From Prolixibacteraceae bacterium (GTDB taxonomy: Bacteria; Bacteroidota; Bacteroidia; Bacteroidales; Prolixibacteraceae): 37,580 bases of DNA. The notes under the pieces were generated by a model that was given only the letters and a program-made list of their open reading frames with translations, had not been told where the DNA came from and did not search any database. The position numbers and the translations under genes were made by a program. The stretch lies in contig JABGRN010000049.1 of the NCBI GenBank assembly GCA_018648265.1, positions 1 through 37,580 of the forward strand. Reading direction: 5' to 3'. Below, piece after piece: positions 7,923-16,797 of the stretch; position 1 is the first letter of the stretch; each line of letters opens with the position of its first letter.

Positions 7923-9533
7923 TTATTGAACTTTTATTTTGACCAACATCATGCTATGTCTGGGTAGTTTAAGATTCAGCTCAAATTTCCCTTTTTCATT
8001 TTTCTTTTCCGACGAGTTAGTAACTGATAAATCAGCGGCTTCTTTTAGTCTTTTTAAATCAGCATCCTTCGACGTTTTTGGTGAACCTTGTCTTTCCCAC
8101 TCGCGATATGTATTGTTGTTTTCGCGGTCTAAACTATATTCTTCTACCAAATAATTTCCTTTTGTTAATCCTGAAATTTCAATATCAATATTATCCAGAA
8201 TGCTTAAATCGTTATCCGTTTCATTATAATTGTACACGATTAACTGAACTTCTTCATTTGAAGATTTTGTTGCCAGAACTCCATATCTTCTTCCAATTCG
8301 TGGGCCACTAACATCAATTCGTTTATCGCCCAAAAGAGCCAGCATTTCGTATCCCGTTTGTATGGGTTTTGGAATATTACCTGCCGTTGTTAAACCACGA
8401 TTCCCCAGAAAAAAACTATCCTTTTCTGCTTCCCATGCACCTCCCCAATATAAAAGCATTGTGGTTGGAAAATCGTAATTGTCTTCAATCGCATACAAAC
8501 AATCGACCATTTTAACTAAAAACAACGGTGACTCCTCACTGTTTCGATAATGCAAATCGGGATATTCCGCAACCGTTTTCTGAAAGTTTGATGACATTCC
8601 CCATTCATTTAGATGAAACTCAACTTCTTTTAAACTTTCATATTTTTCAAGTAATCTTGATATCCAAAGTACCCCTTGCGAAAAACGTTGAACTTGTGGT
8701 TTTATTACCGGTTCGCTGTTTAGCCAACCCCCAGAAAGTCCGTAAATATGATACGAAATAAAATCGATTCGGGTGCCAATTTTTCCGGTAACATGGTTTG
8801 TTCCGTTGACTACATGTTCGATAAAATTTTTTAAAAACCATTCGTGATAACAAGCCGGACCACCGACTTTAAGTTTTGTGTCAACTGAAATAATAGCATC
8901 TACAAATACATCGTACAATTTATAGAATGTTTGAATGTCAGATTGTTTCCATCCATCCGGTTCATTCCAAACTTCGAAATACCAGGTACGAACTTCTTCT
9001 GCACCAAATGTTTCAATCAGATTTTTTGTAAAAGCGACTAATAAAGCATGCCATTTGTCCCAGTCTTCAGGTCCTGAATTTTTCACGGACATTCCTTCGT
9101 CGTTTCCCACTGAGGTGTCAATTTCTCTGCTCGTTAATCCCTTTGGCATATAATCGCACTCAACAACTGGTTTGAGTCCTCGTTTTACAAATTCACCATA
9201 AATCCGGTTTACGCGACTAAAATCGTAAACTGCATTGCCGTTTTCATCTTCCGAATAAACTTCAATTCCAACCTCAACTCCCTCGCGAAGGTGCCCTGTT
9301 AAAGTATAATGATTGCGTAGGTAAACACACGATTTTGTTTCGTCCATTCGATCCAAAAGTGCCTGCCCACTTTGTTTTTCAGCGAGGTAATACAAAAGAT
9401 CGGTGCCAGAAGCTTTCCAGAATTGTGTGTTTTCTCCAATAATTTTATTTGCATTTATTATAAAATTATTGTTTTGAGCAAAAATTGTTGTTGAGCTAAA
9501 TAACAGTAAAAAAGCAAAAATTGAATGTTTCAT
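7923..9533 (-). CDS. GH39-like retaining glycosidase (beta-xylosidase / iduronidase type), secreted
   Basis: From the ATG at 9533 the protein has 536 residues and a clean signal peptide (HSIFAFLLLFSSTTIFA). An upstream TTG two codons earlier is less likely as the start. The clan A motifs are YFEVWNEPDGW, with acid/base Glu191, and VEFHLNEWGMSS, with nucleophile Glu310. SYHIYG lies between them, and a beta-sandwich domain follows after about residue 420. This pattern fits GH39 (beta-D-xylosidases, alpha-L-iduronidases and relatives). Substrate choice between xylose, uronic acid or another sugar cannot be decided from the motifs. It is followed by GH38 and preceded by a 260 bp gap carrying a repeat, so it may have its own promoter. 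Confidence 0.88.
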   Translation of the reverse strand: MKHSIFAFLLLFSSTTIFAQNNNFIINANKIIGENTQFWKASGTDLLYYLAEKQSGQALLDRMDETKSCVYLRNHYTLTGHLREGVEVGIEVYSEDENGNAVYDFSRVNRIYGEFVKRGLKPVVECDYMPKGLTSREIDTSVGNDEGMSVKNSGPEDWDKWHALLVAFTKNLIETFGAEEVRTWYFEVWNEPDGWKQSDIQTFYKLYDVFVDAIISVDTKLKVGGPACYHEWFLKNFIEHVVNGTNHVTGKIGTRIDFISYHIYGLSGGWLNSEPVIKPQVQRFSQGVLWISRLLEKYESLKEVEFHLNEWGMSSNFQKTVAEYPDLHYRNSEESPLFLVKMVDCLYAIEDNYDFPTTMLLYWGGAWEAEKDSFFLGNRGLTTAGNIPKPIQTGYEMLALLGDKRIDVSGPRIGRRYGVLATKSSNEEVQLIVYNYNETDNDLSILDNIDIEISGLTKGNYLVEEYSLDRENNNTYREWERQGSPKTSKDADLKRLKEAADLSVTNSSEKKNEKGKFELNLKLPRHSMMLVKIKVQ

Positions 9534-9594
9534 ACACAAATACTTATCTTATCATTTAATAATCTGTCCATTACAAGTCACATTATTGTCCTGC

Positions 9595-9715
9595 CGGACG
9601 GGCTTTCATTTTTGTCTTGACACAAAAACGAAACAAAAAAGTCAAGAAAATTTAATGCTTCCTCCCACATTCCTGCGCTTGCCCGCGCCAAATTTTCCGG
9701 CCAACGCTTTTTTTA
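9595..9715. repeat. Intergenic GC-richer repeat with inverted arms
   Basis: This part of the 260 bp gap upstream of the GH39-like gene differs from its surroundings. It contains GTCCTGCCGGAC (9591-9602), an A/T-rich inverted pair (TTTCATTTTTGT at 9604-9615 with ACAAAAACGAAA at 9622-9633, one mismatch) and GC-rich words such as CTTGCCCGCGCC. The inverted pair is seen directly. I recall similar text being common between genes in Marinilabiliales-type genomes, but only one copy is present here, so calling it a dispersed repeat is from memory. Confidence 0.45.
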
Positions 9716-9793
9716 TTCCAAATATAAATAACCTTTTGTGTTGGTTCATTTCGAATTATTTATTCCCAACATCAAGATTTCAAATTTTTACAA

Positions 9794-11077
9794 TTATTTC
9801 TCATGCACTTTAATTACGAACATCTGCCGGGTTCCATTTTCAGCAATACCCGGAACAAGTATCGCATCGTTTGTCCGGTTCCAGCGAGGAGCCGGATCAA
9901 TTCTGATATCTCCACTATACCCACCTTTGTCAATCCCTTCGCTTCTGATAAAAGCACCATCACTTCGCCTGTAAATTGCATAATAATTCTTATCTGATTT
10001 GCTGTAACCATTTGCAAACCAATTTCCATTGGGTGAAAGAGAAACATCGGCGCCCGGCTTTGGGAAAATTTCAGGATTACCCAAATGCCCCTCAATTTGT
10101 TTTGTATCGACATTATAAAGAACCTGCAAATCATTTTCACCAGCCTCATCTTTGTGAATGCCGATTACCAAATTTCCTTCGGCCCATTCCGGATGCCCGC
10201 CAATAAAGGTTTCGTGAAGAGTAAGACCTGTACCATCGATATTGATAGAAAAGGGTTGATTGACTCTTTTTCCCTTTTGGCCACTCCATCCCGCACGAGC
10301 GTAAAAGTAAACCCGATTAGCATCACGATTCCACAAAGTATGATTTATAAATAATCCATCGTGTTTTAATCCCGGATTTGATTCCCTGAGTTTTTTATCC
10401 AGTTGAAGATAAGAAACGAGTAATCTTTTTTTGCCTGTTTTTACATCAACCACAAAAATCCCGTCATCCCTGGGAGCAATTTCATCTTTCGACCAGTCCA
10501 GTGCCTCCGGATAACCGGTAACCAAACGTAATCGAGCCAGGCGACCATAGTTAATTCCTAGCCAAGCCGAACCATCGGCAGCTACACCTCCGTTGCCAAT
10601 TGGAGTATCTTCGAAACAGAATTCACGCACTCGTTTCTTCTTTTCAATGTCGTAAATTACCGTAAATATTTTCCCTGTTTTAACATCTCTGTCGTTAAAG
10701 AAAAACTGTGTTTCGGGAGCCAGCGGATTCCAATAAAACATGGTTCCCTGTTGTGGATTCCATGCGTTGGTTTTATCCAGACGTATAATTTTATTGTCGT
10801 TTTGCGTATCGATAATAAATATTGTAGCTGCTTCTTCCGGTTTTGGCAATCGATCTATATTTTCTATTTCCATTCCAAGTATGTATCGGTTTGATGCATT
10901 CCACGGTATGGTTTGACATTGCCCGATGTATCCAAAGAAATGATGTTTTGATCCAGATGTAATTTGCTCAATTTTTAAATCGAATGCAGAAGGTTGAGCC
11001 TGAAGATTTGTATTGGACGTAAAAACAAATACCAGCACAAAAAATAATAAGCAATTTTTTCTTATAAAATGTTTCAT
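9794..11077 (-). CDS. Secreted TolB-like beta-propeller protein, oligogalacturonate-lyase-like (paralogue 1)
   Basis: This 427-residue protein has a Sec signal peptide (NCLLFFVLVFVFTSNTNLQA, cut near residue 28). The body consists of repeated propeller blades, for example ASNRYILGMEIENIDRL, NAWNPQQGTMFYWNP, DDGIFVVDVKTGKKRLLVS, NHTLWNRDANRVYFYAR and SLSPNGNWFANGY. It is a clear paralogue of the gene at 16798-18039: both share AWNxQQG, an N-x-x-RL-x-x-x-R block followed by GY, DDG-x-F-V and a C-terminal RW segment. The fold resembles TolB and PL22 oligogalacturonate lyases, and other propeller lyases (PL24/PL25) act on ulvan. I cannot identify the catalytic residues, so lyase activity is only a possibility. 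Glycan or oligosaccharide binding is an alternative. Confidence 0.8.
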   Translation of the reverse strand: MKHFIRKNCLLFFVLVFVFTSNTNLQAQPSAFDLKIEQITSGSKHHFFGYIGQCQTIPWNASNRYILGMEIENIDRLPKPEEAATIFIIDTQNDNKIIRLDKTNAWNPQQGTMFYWNPLAPETQFFFNDRDVKTGKIFTVIYDIEKKKRVREFCFEDTPIGNGGVAADGSAWLGINYGRLARLRLVTGYPEALDWSKDEIAPRDDGIFVVDVKTGKKRLLVSYLQLDKKLRESNPGLKHDGLFINHTLWNRDANRVYFYARAGWSGQKGKRVNQPFSINIDGTGLTLHETFIGGHPEWAEGNLVIGIHKDEAGENDLQVLYNVDTKQIEGHLGNPEIFPKPGADVSLSPNGNWFANGYSKSDKNYYAIYRRSDGAFIRSEGIDKGGYSGDIRIDPAPRWNRTNDAILVPGIAENGTRQMFVIKVHEK

Positions 11078-11154
11078 AATATGTAATTTAATTTTTTTCT
11101 AATCTAATTGACTTTGACAATAAATTTTCTCTTTTCTCGTGAAAACAAATGCGA

Positions 11155-12588
11155 TTATATTCCCCCTAAATTAAAAAGATTGTATCCATTTCCAGTTTGT
11201 TTTTGATTCAATTTGTAAAATGGGTTTGTATATCTTTCTTTTGCTATTTGGTTATCGCGTGCATTTTTGTCGTACCAGATTCTGACGAGACCATCTTTTG
11301 AACAACTAAGAATTTGTTCTCCATCGTCGCTTGTGAATTTTGAAGCGATTGCAGATGCTCCTCCGATATTCCCAATCACTTCCCCAGTATTATTGAGGAT
11401 ACTGCCATCTCCTTCAAAATATCCTTTTACCAATTCATGAATCCCATCGCCATTTAAATCAACCGGAATTGTTGTATAAACGCTAAACCCGAGATCAATT
11501 TCTTCGCCTGTTAAAGCATCGAATGTATTTTCAACCACATCAACCCGATGTTCCCCATCGGCCGATCTTTTCTTTTGTCCGATTTTTACGCCTAAAACAA
11601 CTGGCTCACCATTTTTTCCAATACGCGCAGCCCAGCCTGTATCAATATGTCCTTCTTCAAGTTTACTCCAAACCCTTTCGCCATTCTCATCAAACAAAAC
11701 TACTCTTGGTGGAGCCACCTTGTTATTATTTGATTCACGACAGGTAAAGAAGTACCATTTTCCTGTTTTTTTGTCCAGAATCGGTTCAATAATATCGGAA
11801 TGCCCGTTCCATGTTTTTTCGTCTGCACAAAAAAGTAGTTTACCTTTATCAAGTTCTATGCATCTTTCACCCCATAATAATTCATCTACTCCATCGTTAT
11901 TTATATCGACAATTGGGGACATGTGGCTGCCTTGACAACCGGGAGTATCGGGTGTTTTCTTGTAAACCCAGCGCTCGGTCATATCACTGTTCCAACATTT
12001 AATTGTCTCGTACTTTTTTGTTCCGTTGGCAGTTATTAAAACGGGCTCACCATTTACATATCCACCCATAATAAAGTGTCTAAACAGTCTTGACATTTCC
12101 TGGCTCCCAAAGGGTTCCGGCCATTTCCATTGACCTAAAACTTCACCGGTTTTTGCATCTCTTTTTTCAAGAACAAAAGCTCTATGATCGAGTGGATGAC
12201 CAGGATCAGTAGTATTAACATTCCATACTTCGTCTATCCCATCTTTATCTAAATCAAAAGCTGCAATTGGACTAAACCAAACTCCGGGAATAACACCTTT
12301 CCCAAGGTCTTTTTTCCACAAGATTTCTCCCTCAACATCAAAAACAGCCAATTTTAAAGTGTGGTCCGGAAAAAAGAACATTCCAAGATTAGGGTCAATC
12401 TCCGCATCTTCGGAATACATAGCAACTACAGCATTTGGAACATCTTCACCTATTGCCATTGGAACAGCACGAAACTGTTCAATTTTCTGTCCTAAATCAA
12501 TTTCTGTTTTTATCTGAATATCATAGTTTTGAGCAAAAACTGAAAGTGATAGAAATACTAATAAGGTTGTTATCTGAGTTATTTTCAT
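11155..12588 (-). CDS. Secreted FG-GAP/VCBS-type beta-propeller protein (PL11-like)
   Basis: This 477-residue protein has a signal peptide ending SVFAQ (residue 20). It carries three Ca2+-binding FG-GAP-like loops: FDLDKDGIDEV (111-121), VDINNDGVDELLWGER (227-242) and VDLNGDGIHELVKG (376-389). Between them are blades with aromatic/acidic signatures such as WNVNTTDPGHPLDHR. The arrangement resembles rhamnogalacturonan lyases of PL11 and related eukaryotic-type FG-GAP propellers. It lacks enough recognisable PL11 active-site sequence for a firm call. It sits between a sulfatase and the TolB-like propeller, consistent with binding or cleaving a Ca-dependent acidic glycan outside the cytoplasm. 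Confidence 0.75.
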   Translation of the reverse strand: MKITQITTLLVFLSLSVFAQNYDIQIKTEIDLGQKIEQFRAVPMAIGEDVPNAVVAMYSEDAEIDPNLGMFFFPDHTLKLAVFDVEGEILWKKDLGKGVIPGVWFSPIAAFDLDKDGIDEVWNVNTTDPGHPLDHRAFVLEKRDAKTGEVLGQWKWPEPFGSQEMSRLFRHFIMGGYVNGEPVLITANGTKKYETIKCWNSDMTERWVYKKTPDTPGCQGSHMSPIVDINNDGVDELLWGERCIELDKGKLLFCADEKTWNGHSDIIEPILDKKTGKWYFFTCRESNNNKVAPPRVVLFDENGERVWSKLEEGHIDTGWAARIGKNGEPVVLGVKIGQKKRSADGEHRVDVVENTFDALTGEEIDLGFSVYTTIPVDLNGDGIHELVKGYFEGDGSILNNTGEVIGNIGGASAIASKFTSDDGEQILSCSKDGLVRIWYDKNARDNQIAKERYTNPFYKLNQKQTGNGYNLFNLGGI

Positions 12589-12683
12589 CCGTTTAAGTTT
12601 TGTGTTTTCATTTTAGTAATTCTTAAATTTAATGGATAACTTCCTAAAATATATCATCAATTAAAATTAATTTGAAGCCCATA

Positions 12684-14057
12684 TTATTCATTGTAATAGG
12701 GGAACTCAGCATCATTTGTATCCTTGGCCCATTCTGCCATCAATTTACGATGCTCTTTTAACACATTGACAAACTTTTTTTCATACACGAGGTTTATCAT
12801 TTCTCCCGGGTCTTTTTCCATATCAAACAGTTGCTCCCTTTTTTCGCCATTATCATAAATACAATATTTATATTTTTCTGTACGAAGCATTCTACCGGTT
12901 GCTCCCAGGTTTGTGCTGCCTCTTGCAAACATTGTCTCACTTACCACATATTCATATTTCTTTATTGGCTTTCCATAAACCAAAGGCAGCAAAGATGTTC
13001 CACGCATCGATCCTGGTTTTTCAATACCGGCAGCGTCAAGTATTGTAGCTGGAATATCCAGGGCATTTGTTACTAATTCAGAATAAACGGAGTGTTTAGT
13101 TTTTCCGTTCCAATTGATTAACATGGGTGTTTTTGTAGCTTGATCGTACAAAATTTGTTTTTGATTCCAATGGTGCTTTGCCACCCCTTCTCCATGGTCA
13201 CTGGTAAAAATCATAATTGTATTCTCTTTGTGACCTCCATCTTCCAAAGCCTGAAGCACCTTACCAATTTCGGCATCTACTTTTTCTACCAAACGATAAT
13301 ATCCCCACAAATACTGACGCCATGTTAGTTCGCTCCAGTCGTACGTTGGATAATGATAAGCTGCAGATCTATTTTGCACCTCTCTAATTACTGTTGGTTC
13401 ATTTTCAGGCATATCAAAATTTTCAGGCAACGGAGGAAGTTCATCCAAATTTGTAGGAGCTAAACCTATTGGTCCATCTGGTAAATCTGTTCCAACTGCA
13501 TCAGCCCTGGCCAACTGACAAACATTGTGAGGGTTTACGAAAGAGACAGTCAAAAAGAAAGGTTTCTTATGTTTTTGTTGCAAATATTCTTCTCCTAATT
13601 CTGCAATTCCATTGTCCTTAATCCCTTTTTGATATCTTTCATATCCACCGTTCTCTGGTGTTGCACCAACATGCCATTTCCCAAAATAATCACATTTATA
13701 GCCTGCATCACCCATTAGTTTTCCTAACATTGGTACATCACCCTGAATTTCATCCCCATTATTTCTTACTTTAACTTCATGCGGGTAACGAGCTGTTTGC
13801 AAACTGGATCTGAACGGTAAACACAAGGGCTGAGTTACATAATTGTTTGTGAAACGAATACCACCTGCCGCCAATTTATCCAATGCCGGAGTTTTTAAAT
13901 ATAAGTTCCCTGCACAACTCATAGCATCAGCAGTTTGCTGATCTGTAATTATTAGTAACACATTGGGTTGGATTGTTTTGTTTTTTGCAAATGCAAGAGG
14001 ATGAATTCCAAATAAAACAATTACAACCAGGCATAATACGATAAATTTATTTTTCAT
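12684..14057 (-). CDS. S1 family sulfatase, secreted (sulfatase 1)
   Basis: This 457-residue protein has a signal peptide ending FAFA-type (LAFAK, residue 24-25). The formylglycine site is CLPFR with Cys79, and metal-binding Asp39 lies in ITDQQ. FTSDHGEG carries the second metal-binding Asp-His pair, and GKWHVG is the usual Lys/His substrate-binding segment. The C-x-P-x-R core is intact, but the following segment reads LQTAR, with Ala in place of the Gly of the usual LTGR. The Cys must be oxidised by a maturase not encoded here. It removes sulfate esters from a sugar; position and sugar cannot be read from the sequence. The upstream neighbour is a DUF6807 lipoprotein. Confidence 0.95.
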   Translation of the reverse strand: MKNKFIVLCLVVIVLFGIHPLAFAKNKTIQPNVLLIITDQQTADAMSCAGNLYLKTPALDKLAAGGIRFTNNYVTQPLCLPFRSSLQTARYPHEVKVRNNGDEIQGDVPMLGKLMGDAGYKCDYFGKWHVGATPENGGYERYQKGIKDNGIAELGEEYLQQKHKKPFFLTVSFVNPHNVCQLARADAVGTDLPDGPIGLAPTNLDELPPLPENFDMPENEPTVIREVQNRSAAYHYPTYDWSELTWRQYLWGYYRLVEKVDAEIGKVLQALEDGGHKENTIMIFTSDHGEGVAKHHWNQKQILYDQATKTPMLINWNGKTKHSVYSELVTNALDIPATILDAAGIEKPGSMRGTSLLPLVYGKPIKKYEYVVSETMFARGSTNLGATGRMLRTEKYKYCIYDNGEKREQLFDMEKDPGEMINLVYEKKFVNVLKEHRKLMAEWAKDTNDAEFPYYNE

Positions 14058-14169
14058 TGTATTTTGTTTTTTAATTATAAAGAAGAAAAAAAGCTTTTTA
14101 ATAAAATAGTTTTAATCATAAAACCGATTTATCAATGATTATTTTTTGTTTCAGATTTTACTAATCTAC

Positions 14170-15210
14170 TTAGATTTTACTATACTCATCGGCCAGTTTA
14201 TTAATTTGATCATCGTTTAAATTTTCAGCCGCTACAACGAGTCTGTATTTAAAAGTAACGGATTCCCCTTTTTTTAGACTGAAATTCAATTCATTTTTAC
14301 CTTTAGAAAATATTTTCTGACCGAGAGGATTTGCAGCAAATAAACCATAATCGCGAGCGTGCCAGTAAGTTGGATATCCAACATTTGAAGGGTGATCGAT
14401 TATTACAATTACCGCAGTTTCACCCTTTATTTCACCACCTAATTTCATCCACCGGCCACGGGTTCCCCAAGCTTCCTTTCCTTCAATTCCTTCGGAACTT
14501 CTGTAATTTCCATTTACAAATTGACTGTCAATTTTTTCAACTTCGTCAACTTCGCCATTTGCTTTAGTAAGCTTAACAGGTTTCTCTGATGGTAGTTCCA
14601 ATTCCCGTGCAACACGAATTCCAAACATACCTTCCTTGTCATCCCTGAACTTAACCTCATCGATCACAGCTTTTAGTGTTGTTATTCGATCGATAATTCG
14701 TACATTCTCTCTTGCTATAAAGTTGAAACTGGTTTGCTCTACCAACATAAGAATGTTATCAGGAGATTTCCATTCAGCCGTAGTGACCAATAAAGCACTT
14801 CCATTTCTACTTTCGGCTTTTTCTATGGTTTTATGAAAAATACTTCCATACAAATGTCGTTTTTCAGAAGCCATTAATTCTGCATTGTTCCAGAAATCAA
14901 GGCCGTTAACATCGCCATAATTTAGCCATATTCCAATATGATGTCGATGATCAACACGCTCTCCCTCTTTCTTAATCATTGGATAACTGCGTGTTAACAT
15001 ATTTCCTGCCTGCGACATGACCGGCCATAATACAGGTTTTTTAATATTATCAGGGTAAATGTATGAGGTGAATAGTTTACCGTCTATCGTTACATCCACT
15101 TTTTTCTCCGCTTCGTTTACTTGTAGATCAACTGCCTTTTTATCGCTACATTGACAAAATAATAAACTGCTGCCTAAAACAATGATTGATATAAATATTC
15201 TGTATTTCAT
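14170..15210 (-). CDS. DUF6807 (PmoA-like) lipoprotein
   Basis: This 346-residue protein starts with a lipoprotein signal: the hydrophobic core IFISIIVLGSSLLF is followed by a Cys-rich lipobox, with Cys21 likely lipidated (FCQCSDKK). The central conserved segment DHRHHIGIWLNYGDVNG (87-103), then GLDFWNN and GNYRSSEGIEGKEAWG, matches the DUF6807 family. That family is common in Bacteroidota and Planctomycetota polysaccharide loci and is often annotated PmoA-related, although it has no known methane role. Its reaction is not established; the His-rich DHRHH block could bind metal or a carboxylated sugar. It probably sits on the outer membrane. Confidence 0.85.
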   Translation of the reverse strand: MKYRIFISIIVLGSSLLFCQCSDKKAVDLQVNEAEKKVDVTIDGKLFTSYIYPDNIKKPVLWPVMSQAGNMLTRSYPMIKKEGERVDHRHHIGIWLNYGDVNGLDFWNNAELMASEKRHLYGSIFHKTIEKAESRNGSALLVTTAEWKSPDNILMLVEQTSFNFIARENVRIIDRITTLKAVIDEVKFRDDKEGMFGIRVARELELPSEKPVKLTKANGEVDEVEKIDSQFVNGNYRSSEGIEGKEAWGTRGRWMKLGGEIKGETAVIVIIDHPSNVGYPTYWHARDYGLFAANPLGQKIFSKGKNELNFSLKKGESVTFKYRLVVAAENLNDDQINKLADEYSKI

Positions 15211-15311
15211 TCTAATATTTTAAAATATGTTTTCAATTTTAAGTTCAACTTTGTTTTTCTTATAATGACACTAACCTAATGTTAAATCAATAATGCTACT
15301 TCCGGTGCATC

Positions 15312-15371
15312 ATGCTGAACTTGTTTCAGCATCTCAACAATTAGCACGGGATTCCGAAATGAATTCGGAAT
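15312..15371. repeat. REP-like double hairpin in intergenic gap
   Basis: Two hairpins lie in the 193 bp gap between the DUF6807 gene and the PL10-like gene. ATGCTGAA (15312-15319) pairs with TTCAGCAT (15325-15332). ATTCCGAA (15351-15358) pairs perfectly with TTCGGAAT (15364-15371) around a 5-base loop. They resemble the short dispersed palindromes scattered between genes in many Bacteroidota. They could stabilise mRNA ends or attenuate transcription after the PL10-like gene. No second copy of either hairpin was seen in this window. Confidence 0.6.
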
Positions 15372-15403
15372 AACGAACCTGAAACATGAAGCTCGACATG
15401 TCA

Positions 15404-16762
15404 TTATCTGTTTTTAACAGTCTCCAAAAATTCACAAAGCGCTTCCACATTGTTATTAAAAAGAGCGCTGGAAATCCGATCCTCAAAACGGTATTCTCCA
15501 TCCCATCTTTTGCCCGTTACTTGCTTCCGGAATTTGTTCTGATGAACAATCCACCGACCCTGTTTATCCTGGCTATTTATAATCTTCTGTACATCTGTTG
15601 CAAGTTGCTTCAGGATGGTTTTTGTATCTTGTTTTGGTGTTGCTTCAACTTGTCCCATTGCCTGCTGATAACGTAATTCTGCAGCATCCAATGCTTTTTG
15701 AATATCCGTTTCGTAACCATAACCTGTACTTCTTTCCAACGAAAGCTGATCTACCGATTCTACCCGAATACGATCCCGATCGTAATAAAGGGGTTTGTTA
15801 GTGCCAATTTCAAGAAAACGCCCCCATTTGCCGTTTGGTAATTGAGATTCTTTTAACCAGCGAAGTGCATCTGGAATCGGTTCCAGATATTGACCACTTC
15901 CGGTATGTTCATAAAGATCGATAAGACTATTGATATTATTGACACTTGCCGACGGGCAAACTGCAGGCGGCTCAAATGTACGTGCCCAGGCTGGTTGAAG
16001 AAACTCATTGTATTGTTGTGCCCATCCGGGTTGTGGTGGCGGCAATTGGGAAATCATTAAAAAACGCCCCACTTTTTTAAGGCTTTTTAGAATAGCTTCG
16101 CTTCCATAAAATTTATCTGCCTCAATCATCACCCGAATACAGTCATTTATTCCTTGATCATTAAAAGTAGCATAATCGTGGTAGTTACCCTGCCAGGGAT
16201 ATTTGTGAGGCCAGCCACCATTTTCCAATTGAGACTCGAACATCATGTTCAGTGCCTTTTCTACTGCTTCGGTCAAAGGCTGGCTATCAACTTCCTGATC
16301 CAACTCCATTAAAAAACTAATGGCGCTCTGTGTCTGATTATCATCAAAACTCACTGTTTTCCCTTTGGGGCGGTCAAAATAAATTTTGTGTTCCCAGCCC
16401 CCCAATGCGTTTTGCCCCAGAATGAGTGCGTTGGCTGCGTTTTCAGCGGCTTTAAGGAATTCCTTATTATTTGTAATTCGATAGGCTCTCAGAAAACTCA
16501 TTCCAACGGCTGGGGTGCCGGGAGGCTGAACTTCAACGGTACGGTCGTCCGTTTTTCCTTCTCCCCATTTTTCTTTTCCATCTAAAGTGTAGTGGTAAAC
16601 ATAACCACCTTCAATAGCCAGCGATTGTATATAAGAGATTCCTTTTTCGAGACTCTGTTCAGCTTCAGTTGCCAGTGCCGCTAGATCTTGTTTGTTTTGT
16701 GCCTGAACTGAAACTAAACAGAAAAGCTGGAATAGTCCAATCAATAGGATAATTTTCTTCAT
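15404..16762 (-). CDS. PL10-like pectate lyase / (alpha/alpha) superhelix protein, secreted
   Basis: This 452-residue protein has a signal peptide ending VQAQ (residue 22). The key segments are GGYVYHYTLDG (52-62), NGGWPHKYPW (181-190) and ATFNDQGINDCIR (198-210), then LPNGKWGRFLEIGTNKPLY and YDRDRIR. The GGWP, TFND and GTNKP/DRD elements are the landmarks of the PL10 pectate lyase family. These use a metal and an Arg base to cleave polygalacturonate by beta-elimination. The N-terminal half has extra helical repeats, making it a little longer than a minimal PL10 catalytic domain. In a sulfatase-rich locus the substrate may be another uronic-acid polymer. Confidence 0.8.
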   Translation of the reverse strand: MKKIILLIGLFQLFCLVSVQAQNKQDLAALATEAEQSLEKGISYIQSLAIEGGYVYHYTLDGKEKWGEGKTDDRTVEVQPPGTPAVGMSFLRAYRITNNKEFLKAAENAANALILGQNALGGWEHKIYFDRPKGKTVSFDDNQTQSAISFLMELDQEVDSQPLTEAVEKALNMMFESQLENGGWPHKYPWQGNYHDYATFNDQGINDCIRVMIEADKFYGSEAILKSLKKVGRFLMISQLPPPQPGWAQQYNEFLQPAWARTFEPPAVCPSASVNNINSLIDLYEHTGSGQYLEPIPDALRWLKESQLPNGKWGRFLEIGTNKPLYYDRDRIRVESVDQLSLERSTGYGYETDIQKALDAAELRYQQAMGQVEATPKQDTKTILKQLATDVQKIINSQDKQGRWIVHQNKFRKQVTGKRWDGEYRFEDRISSALFNNNVEALCEFLETVKNR

Positions 16763-16797
16763 TTGATTAGTTTAGGTTTTTTGTTTATTAAATAAAG

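Noticed and set aside
9719-9726. TATATTTG (minus strand), a match to the -7 promoter consensus upstream of the GH39-like gene
   Set aside because: No -33 partner at the right distance, and a GC-rich repeat lies between it and the gene.
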